Shown: piece after piece, positions 59,248 through 64,000 of the stretch
How the letters are laid out: each line of letters begins with the position of its first letter
How positions within the stretch are numbered: position 1 is the stretch's first letter
Assembly: GCA_022843465.1 (NCBI GenBank)
Contig: JALHNO010000010.1
Coordinates: forward strand, 108,265 to 172,264
Direction: 5' to 3'
DNA: 64,000 bases
Source: Pseudomonadota bacterium
Lineage (GTDB): Bacteria > Pseudomonadota > Gammaproteobacteria > Xanthomonadales > Ahniellaceae
Notes under the pieces: model-generated
The model's database searches: none
Told to the model about the DNA's origin: nothing
Seen by the model: only the letters and a program-made list of their open reading frames with translations
Program-made: the position numbers and the translations under genes

Positions 59248-61395
59248 ATGAGTACGGTACGCCTGGAAGCCGTGGCACGGGACGTGGTCGAGATCGCGCT
59301 GCAGCCGGCTTCACTCGACATCTGGGACAAGAAATATCGCCTGAAGTCCAAGCGCGGCGAAGCCGTGGACGCCACCATCGACGACACCTACAAGCGGGTG
59401 GCGCGGGCGTTGTCGGACACTGAAGAAAGCGCCGAGAAGCGCAAATACTGGTTCGAGCGGTTTCTGTGGGCGCTGCGTCGCGGCGCGATCCCGGCTGGGC
59501 GCATCACCTCCAACGCTGGTGCACTCGAGCACAAGCCGGCTACGTCGACGATCAACTGCACCGTGTCCGGCTCGATCACCGATTCGATGGACGGCATTCT
59601 CGACAAGGTCCATGAAGCCGGACTCACGCTGAAGGCCGGCTGTGGCATCGGCTATGAGTTTTCGACGCTGCGCCCGCGCGGCGCCTATGTGTCGGGTGCT
59701 GGCGCCTATACCTCGGGCCCGCTCTCGTTCATGGATATCTACGACAAGATGTGCTTCACGGTGTCCTCGGCCGGTGGCCGCCGTGGTGCCCAGATGGGCA
59801 CCTTCGATGTCTCCCATCCCGACGTCAAGGAATTCATCCGTGCCAAGCGCGAGGACGGGCGCCTGCGCCAGTTCAACCTCAGCCTGCTGATCACCGATGA
59901 GTTCATGCAGGCCGTGCACGCCGATGCCGACTGGCCGCTGGTGTTCCCGGTCAATATCAAGGAGAAGGACGAGGTCGTCCTCGATGATCCCAGGCAGGTT
60001 GTCTGGCGCGAGTGGCCGGTCAAGGAAAACTATGTCCATCGCGAAGATGGTCTGGTCGCCTGCAAGATCTACAGCCATATCCGTGCGCGGCATCTGTGGG
60101 ACATGATCATGGTGTCCACCTATGATTTCGCCGAGCCTGGCTTCATCCTGATCGATCGCGTCAACGAGATGAACAACAACTGGTGGTGCGAGCACATCCG
60201 CGCCACCAATCCCTGCGGCGAGCAGCCGCTGCCGCCGTATGGCTCCTGCCTGCTCGGTTCGGTCAATCTGACCAAGTTCGTGCGCGATCCGTTCACACCC
60301 AAGGCGCGCTTCGACTGGGAGGAGTACCGCGAGGTGGTGCGCGTGTTCACCCGCATGCTCGACAACGTGGTCGAGATCAACGGTCTGCCGCTGGCCCAGC
60401 AGCGCCACGAAATCACCAGCAAGCGTCGCCATGGCATGGGCTATCTCGGCCTCGGCTCGACGCTGGCGATGCTGCGCCTACAGTACGGCGGTGCCGATTC
60501 CTGCAAATTCACCGAGGAAGTCTCGCGCGAGATGGCGGTGGCCGGCTGGGAAGTGGCACTGAGTCTGGCCGAAGAGAAGGGCCCGGCGCCGATCATGCTG
60601 GAGGAGTTCACCGTCAGCGCCGAGATGCTGCGCAAGCGGCCGGAGATGGCGCGCGATGGCTACAAGGTCGGCGACAGCATTCCGGGTCGTGTGTTGCATG
60701 CGAAATACTCGCGTTACATGCAGCGTGTCGCCGAAGTTGCGCCCGAACTGGTCGATCGCCTGGCCGAGGTCGGTGGTCGCTTTACCCATCACAGCTCGAT
60801 CGCGCCGACCGGCACGATTTCGCTGAGCCTCGCCAACAATGCCTCGAACGGCATCGAGCCGAGCTTCGCCCACCACTACAGCCGCAACGTCATCCGCGAA
60901 GGCCGCAAGACCAAGGAAAAGGTCGAGGTCTACAGCTTTGAACTGCTGGCCTATCGCACCCTGGTCAATGCCAAGGCGATGCCGTACTCGGACAAGGAAG
61001 ACGAGAAGCTGCCCGATTACTTCATCGCTGCCGATGACATCAGCCCGAAGGCGCATGTCGATATCCAGGCGGCGGCACAGAAATGGGTGGATTCCTCGAT
61101 TTCGAAGACCGCCAACGTGCCGACCGATTACAAGTACGAAGACTTCAAGGGCATCTACACCTATGCCCATGCCCAGGGACTGAAGGGATGCACGACGTTC
61201 CGGTTCAATCCGGCGGCATTCCAGGGCGTACTGGTCAAGGAGTCCGATCTCGAAAGCACCGTCTACCGGTTCGAGCTCGAAGACGGCAGCGTGGTCGAAG
61301 CGCGCGGCAACGAAGAGATCGAGTACGACGGTGAAACCCATACTGCTGCGAACCTGTTCGATGCCTTGAAAGAAGGCTATTACGGCAAGTTCTGA
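59248..61395 (+). CDS. nrdJa: Class II (adenosylcobalamin-dependent) ribonucleotide reductase, main subunit NrdJa
   Basis: A 715-residue protein that reduces ribonucleotides using a cobalamin-generated thiyl radical. Cys104 in INCTVSG is the first redox Cys. Asn321, Cys323 and Glu325 in TNPCGEQPLPPYGSCLLGSVNL form the active-site loop. HHSSIAPTGTISL and SNGIEPSFAHHY are further signatures. The C-terminal Cys pair needed for re-reduction is missing; it lies on the separate nrdJb product 1.2 kb downstream. The start follows a strong ribosome site. NrdR boxes precede the leader. Confidence 0.95.
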   Translation: MSTVRLEAVARDVVEIALQPASLDIWDKKYRLKSKRGEAVDATIDDTYKRVARALSDTEESAEKRKYWFERFLWALRRGAIPAGRITSNAGALEHKPATSTINCTVSGSITDSMDGILDKVHEAGLTLKAGCGIGYEFSTLRPRGAYVSGAGAYTSGPLSFMDIYDKMCFTVSSAGGRRGAQMGTFDVSHPDVKEFIRAKREDGRLRQFNLSLLITDEFMQAVHADADWPLVFPVNIKEKDEVVLDDPRQVVWREWPVKENYVHREDGLVACKIYSHIRARHLWDMIMVSTYDFAEPGFILIDRVNEMNNNWWCEHIRATNPCGEQPLPPYGSCLLGSVNLTKFVRDPFTPKARFDWEEYREVVRVFTRMLDNVVEINGLPLAQQRHEITSKRRHGMGYLGLGSTLAMLRLQYGGADSCKFTEEVSREMAVAGWEVALSLAEEKGPAPIMLEEFTVSAEMLRKRPEMARDGYKVGDSIPGRVLHAKYSRYMQRVAEVAPELVDRLAEVGGRFTHHSSIAPTGTISLSLANNASNGIEPSFAHHYSRNVIREGRKTKEKVEVYSFELLAYRTLVNAKAMPYSDKEDEKLPDYFIAADDISPKAHVDIQAAAQKWVDSSISKTANVPTDYKYEDFKGIYTYAHAQGLKGCTTFRFNPAAFQGVLVKESDLESTVYRFELEDGSVVEARGNEEIEYDGETHTAANLFDALKEGYYGKF

Positions 61396-61808
61396 TCGCG
61401 TGGCGGGGCGCAACCCCGCCGGTGACAAGGCGGGGCAACCGGCAGGGGCCACGTCGCAATGATCGATTCACTCGGCCGTGAGCCAGGTGATTCAGGGCGG
61501 AAATCCTCACTGGTCGGAAACTGATTTGCAGATGTGTCTGATCGTGATGCTTGCTTGCGTTTGAACAATGTCGGGCCAACGCATTGCAACTGATCGCACA
61601 TCGCGTGATGATCCGCACCAGGAATGCTGCGCAGCAAGGCATCGTATGTTCAGCAGAACGCGCAATGGAAGGTGCGTTTGTATCGCGGGCTGGTCGTCCG
61701 CGATTTCCCAAGGGGTGTCCGGGGCAACCCGGCATCTACGCCAAAGCGGATCGGATGCCGACGCGGCAAGGCAACACTCAAATCACAACTGAAGCAGCCG
61801 GAGTTCCC
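61396..61808. other. Intergenic region between nrdJa and the H1-like gene
   Basis: This 413-base stretch starts with a GGCGGGG-x-CCCCGCC hairpin (61402-61420) that could end nrdJa transcripts, although no T-run follows. The frame upstream of the H1-like start is open but shows no protein-like sequence. No promoter is clear. Confidence 0.45.
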
Positions 61809-62351
61809 ATGAGTACCGATACCAGCAATCCCGGTGTCCTTGACACCATCGCAGAGAAAGCGTCCGAGTTGGGCAGCGCAGTCGCCGACAAGGCGAGCGA
61901 CGCCATGGCGGGCGCCAAGAAAGCCGTAGCCAAGGCCAGGAAGGCCGTCGCCAAGAAAGCCAATTCGGCCAAGAAGGCGGTCGTCAAGGCAGCGGGTGAT
62001 GCCAAGGCCGCAGCTACCAAGGCGGTGAAGAAAGCAGCACCGAAGAAGAAGGCCGCCAAGAAGGCCGCTCCGAAGAAGGCAGCCAAAAAGGCAGCTCCGA
62101 AGAAGGCCGCCAAGAAGGCCGCTCCAAAGAAGGTCGCCAAAAAGGTAGCGAAGAAGGCAGCTCCCAAGAAAGCCGCCAAGAAAGCCGCACCCAAGAAGGC
62201 GATGAAGAAGGCAGCACCGAAGAAGGTCGCCAAGAAGGTTGCGAAGAAGGCCGCGCCGAAAAAGGCTGCCGCCAAGAAAGCCGCACCCAAGAAGGCGATG
62301 AAGAAAGCTGCTCCGAAGAAGGCCGCCAAGAAGGCAGCGAAGAAGAAATAA
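61809..62351 (+). CDS. Histone H1-like Lys/Ala/Pro-rich nucleoid protein
   Basis: A 180-residue protein. Residues 1-35 form a helix-prone head (LDTIAEKASELGSAVADKAS). From about 36 on it is almost wholly Lys, Ala and Pro in KKAAPKK-type repeats, with Met and Val at a few fixed places. This is the AlgP/HctB-like bacterial H1 type, which binds DNA without sequence preference. The repeat invites copy-number change between strains. GGAG stands six bases before ATG 61809. It lies between the two nrdJ parts. Confidence 0.88.
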   Translation: MSTDTSNPGVLDTIAEKASELGSAVADKASDAMAGAKKAVAKARKAVAKKANSAKKAVVKAAGDAKAAATKAVKKAAPKKKAAKKAAPKKAAKKAAPKKAAKKAAPKKVAKKVAKKAAPKKAAKKAAPKKAMKKAAPKKVAKKVAKKAAPKKAAAKKAAPKKAMKKAAPKKAAKKAAKKK

Positions 62352-62400
62352 ACCCGTGGGGTAGCGCTCGCGCTGCCCGCAGGTCATTGCGGACATCGTT

Positions 62401-62425
62401 GGGCGTCGGTTTTCGACGCCCCTTT
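62401..62425 (+). terminator. Terminator after the H1-like gene
   Basis: GGGCGTCG and CGACGCCC form a perfect 8-bp stem with a GTTTT loop, followed by CTTTG. It lies 50 bases after the H1-like stop and before nrdJb, so nrdJb probably has its own promoter. Confidence 0.55.
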
Positions 62426-62586
62426 GTCCAGCGCCGCGGCGGACCCTGGTCCGCGCCGGCATATCAGGCAACCCACCGCAGTCTGCATCGCGGAGATGGA
62501 CCGAACGGGCGTAGACCCGTCGGTGCTCCAGTCCACCCTCGTCAAAACAGGCGCCCCAAGGCGTCGACGCAATACCGGGAGCCAGC

Positions 62587-63387
62587 ATGGCGATCAAGAT
62601 CGGCAAGAAAATCAAGGGATACAGCGTTCAGAAGCCGGAAGACAAGGCCAAGACCGAGGTCGCGCCGAGCGCGCCCGTCGTGGTGGCGACGCCTGCTGCG
62701 CCCAAGACCGCCGACGTCATCCGCATGTCCGAAGCCATCGAGCGCCCGGATGTGCTGATCGGCAGCACCTACAAGATCAAGTCGCCGCTGTTCGAGCATG
62801 CCCTCTATGTCACGCTCAACGACATCGTGCTCAATGCCGGTACCGCGCATGAGTCGCGGCGTCCGTTCGAGATTTTCATCAATTCCAAAAACATGGACCA
62901 CTTCCAGTGGATCGTGGCGCTGACCCGCATCATGAGCGCGGTGTTCCGCAAGGGTGGCGACGTCACCTTCGTGGTCGAAGAGATGAAGGCCGTGTTCGAC
63001 CCGCGTGGCGGCTACTTCAAGGCCGGCGGCGTCTACATGCCCTCGATCGTCGCCGAGATCGGCGCGGTGGTCGAAGAGCACATGAAGATGATCGGCCTGA
63101 TCCACGACCCGGAGCTGAGCGACGAAGCGCGCCGGATGATCGCCGAGAAACGCGCCGCCTATGACGCGCGCTCAAAAAAAAAGCCTGAGCTGAGCTCCGA
63201 ACCCGCCGCCGAAGCGCGCCCCCGTAGCAGCGAACCGAGCAGCTCCGCCGGCCCCGACAGCAACGCCGACAGCAACGAAAAATTCCCCCCCAGCGCCACC
63301 ATGTGCCTGAAGTGCAACACCAAGGCCACGATCATCATGGATGGTTGCGCTACTTGCCTGAATTGTGGGTATTCGAAGTGTGGGTGA
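62587..63387 (+). CDS. nrdJb: Class II ribonucleotide reductase, C-terminal part NrdJb
   Basis: A 266-residue protein matching the C-terminal third of fused NrdJ. It starts MAIKIGKKIKGYSV, then has RPDVLIGSTYKIKSPLFEHALYVTLND, the TSCPD-like domain, and the VEEMKAVFDPRGGYFKAGGVYMPSIVAEIG segment. A low-complexity Ser/Pro/Ala linker (about 198-240) leads to CLKCNTKATIIMDGCATCLNCGYSKCG, with the terminal Cys pair that re-reduces the active site. GGGAG precedes the ATG. It must work together with NrdJa. Confidence 0.9.
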   Translation: MAIKIGKKIKGYSVQKPEDKAKTEVAPSAPVVVATPAAPKTADVIRMSEAIERPDVLIGSTYKIKSPLFEHALYVTLNDIVLNAGTAHESRRPFEIFINSKNMDHFQWIVALTRIMSAVFRKGGDVTFVVEEMKAVFDPRGGYFKAGGVYMPSIVAEIGAVVEEHMKMIGLIHDPELSDEARRMIAEKRAAYDARSKKKPELSSEPAAEARPRSSEPSSSAGPDSNADSNEKFPPSATMCLKCNTKATIIMDGCATCLNCGYSKCG

Positions 63388-63398
63388 GGCGAGTCGCT

Positions 63399-63424
63399 CA
63401 GACGATGCCCCCAGGCATCGTCTG
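63399..63424. terminator. Hairpin after nrdJb
   Basis: CAGACGATGCC and GGCATCGTCTG form a perfect 11-bp stem with a CCCA loop, 12 bases after the nrdJb stop. It probably ends the transcript, but no T-run follows. Part of it belongs to a 39-bp direct repeat. Confidence 0.5.
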
Positions 63425-63549
63425 ACGAGCCGAACGCACGCACAGGATGTGCGGGCCGGATGCACTCCACCAGGGACGGTTGCTTGCCGAACTCACCGCG
63501 CCTGCGCGACGCCCCCAGGCATCGTCTGACGAGCCGAACGCACGCACAG
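63407..63549. repeat. 39-bp exact direct repeat
   Basis: The 39 bases at 63407-63445 recur without change at 63511-63549, an offset of 104 bases. The repeat carries one arm of the hairpin after nrdJb. No gene is present between the copies. Confidence 0.9.
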
Positions 63550-63556
63550 CGCTGGC

Positions 63557-64000
63557 GTAGGGCGGATCCCGCGCAGCGGTATCCGCCGCGTGGTCTTGCC
63601 GATTGCCTCTGGCGTGATGTGACGGCGCCGCCTTCGCTCCGATTGCTGTTGCCGACATTTCGACGTCGGGTACCGCTACGCGGGCCCGACCTACCTTGCC
63701 TCGCGGGACTCGACCCACTTGACGTAGGGCGGATCCCGCGCAGCGGTATCCGCCGCGTGGTCTTGCCGATTGCCTCTGGCGTGATATGACGGCGCCGCCG
63801 CCTTCGCTCCGATTGCTGTTGCCGACATTCCGACGTCGGGTGCCGCTACGCGGGACCCGACCTACCTTGCCTCGCGGGACTCGACCCACTTGACGTAGGG
63901 CGGATCCCGCGCAGCGGTATCCGCCGCGTGGTCTTGCCGATTGCCTCTGGCGTGATATGACGGCGCCGCCGCCTTCGCTCCGATTGCTGTTGCCGACATT
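63557..64000 (+). repeat. Tandem repeat, units of 167 and 170 bases, with two palindromes each
   Basis: Copies begin at 63557, 63724 and 63894; the last is cut by the window end. Each has the imperfect palindrome GGCGGAT-x-CCGCG...ATCCGCC, a linker with GTGATATGACGGCGCCGCC, and a second palindrome CGTCGGGT-x-CCGCTACGCGG-x-ACCCGAC. Copy 2 differs from copy 1 mainly by one extra GCC and a few substitutions. The paired-hairpin design is like REP/BIME elements. Open frames across it are artefacts. Confidence 0.9.

Noticed and set aside
61551..61808. Upstream extension of the H1-like protein
   Set aside because: The extra 86 residues have random composition, while the ATG at 61809 has a proper ribosome site.

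Overview
The window is about 64 kb of GC-rich chromosome from a gammaproteobacterium. I would place it in the Xanthomonadales/Lysobacterales. Supporting points are a class II ribonucleotide reductase split over two genes, a TIGR02999-type ECF sigma factor paired with a TPR kinase, secreted proteins ending in an xFxxGFE tail, the block mltB-rlpA-dacC-ybeD-lipB-lipA, and mosaic intergenic repeats. The genus cannot be read from the sequence. I found 54 protein genes, no tRNA, no rRNA, no CRISPR array and no intact insertion sequence. Most of the window is ordinary housekeeping chromosome; the accessory material is confined to two repeat blocks.

Layout: 1-2.2 kb holds the 5' end of an acetyl-CoA synthetase gene diverging from an MHS-type transporter. 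2.2-4.65 kb is a non-coding, nearly palindromic array of ~235-bp repeats around a hexanucleotide tandem core. 4.65-13.3 kb holds a thioesterase, a GFA-family enzyme, an orphan gspF fused translationally to ftsEX, a double-receiver regulator, ung, a terC-family gene behind a manganese (yybP-ykoY) riboswitch with its own terminator, rpoH with an overlapping sigma-E promoter and CIRCE operator, and tdk. 13.4-29 kb holds rep, an S9 peptidase, an acid phosphatase with pyrF, a probable small RNA, plsB, ydcH, ttcA, rdgC, a YgjP-like protease, and hemH with a hydrolase. 29.3-41 kb holds secreted proteins, tatABC, a PLP lyase, the sigma/kinase pair and a Kef-type antiporter. 41-50 kb holds speA, speE and the cell-wall/lipoate block. 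50-58.6 kb holds a secreted protein, prc, and a four-gene reverse operon starting with a DegQ-type protease. 58.6-63.4 kb holds nrdJa, a histone H1-like gene and nrdJb behind a tandem NrdR-box pair. The right end is a 167/170-bp tandem repeat.

Envelope stress links several parts. rpoH and degQ both carry matches to the sigma-E promoter with the same 16-bp spacer, and the rpoH match lies on a CIRCE element. Prc, DegQ, MltB, RlpA, DacC, FtsEX and Tat all act in the periplasm or at the inner membrane. Polyamine synthesis is represented by the divergent speA/speE pair and lipoate synthesis by the adjacent lipB-lipA. Deoxynucleotide supply (nrdJ) carries its expected repressor sites.

Limits: all calls come from reading the sequence. 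Families are assigned from remembered motifs, so gene symbols for generic families are left blank. Start codons were chosen from ribosome binding sites, overlaps and promoter positions where these were visible.
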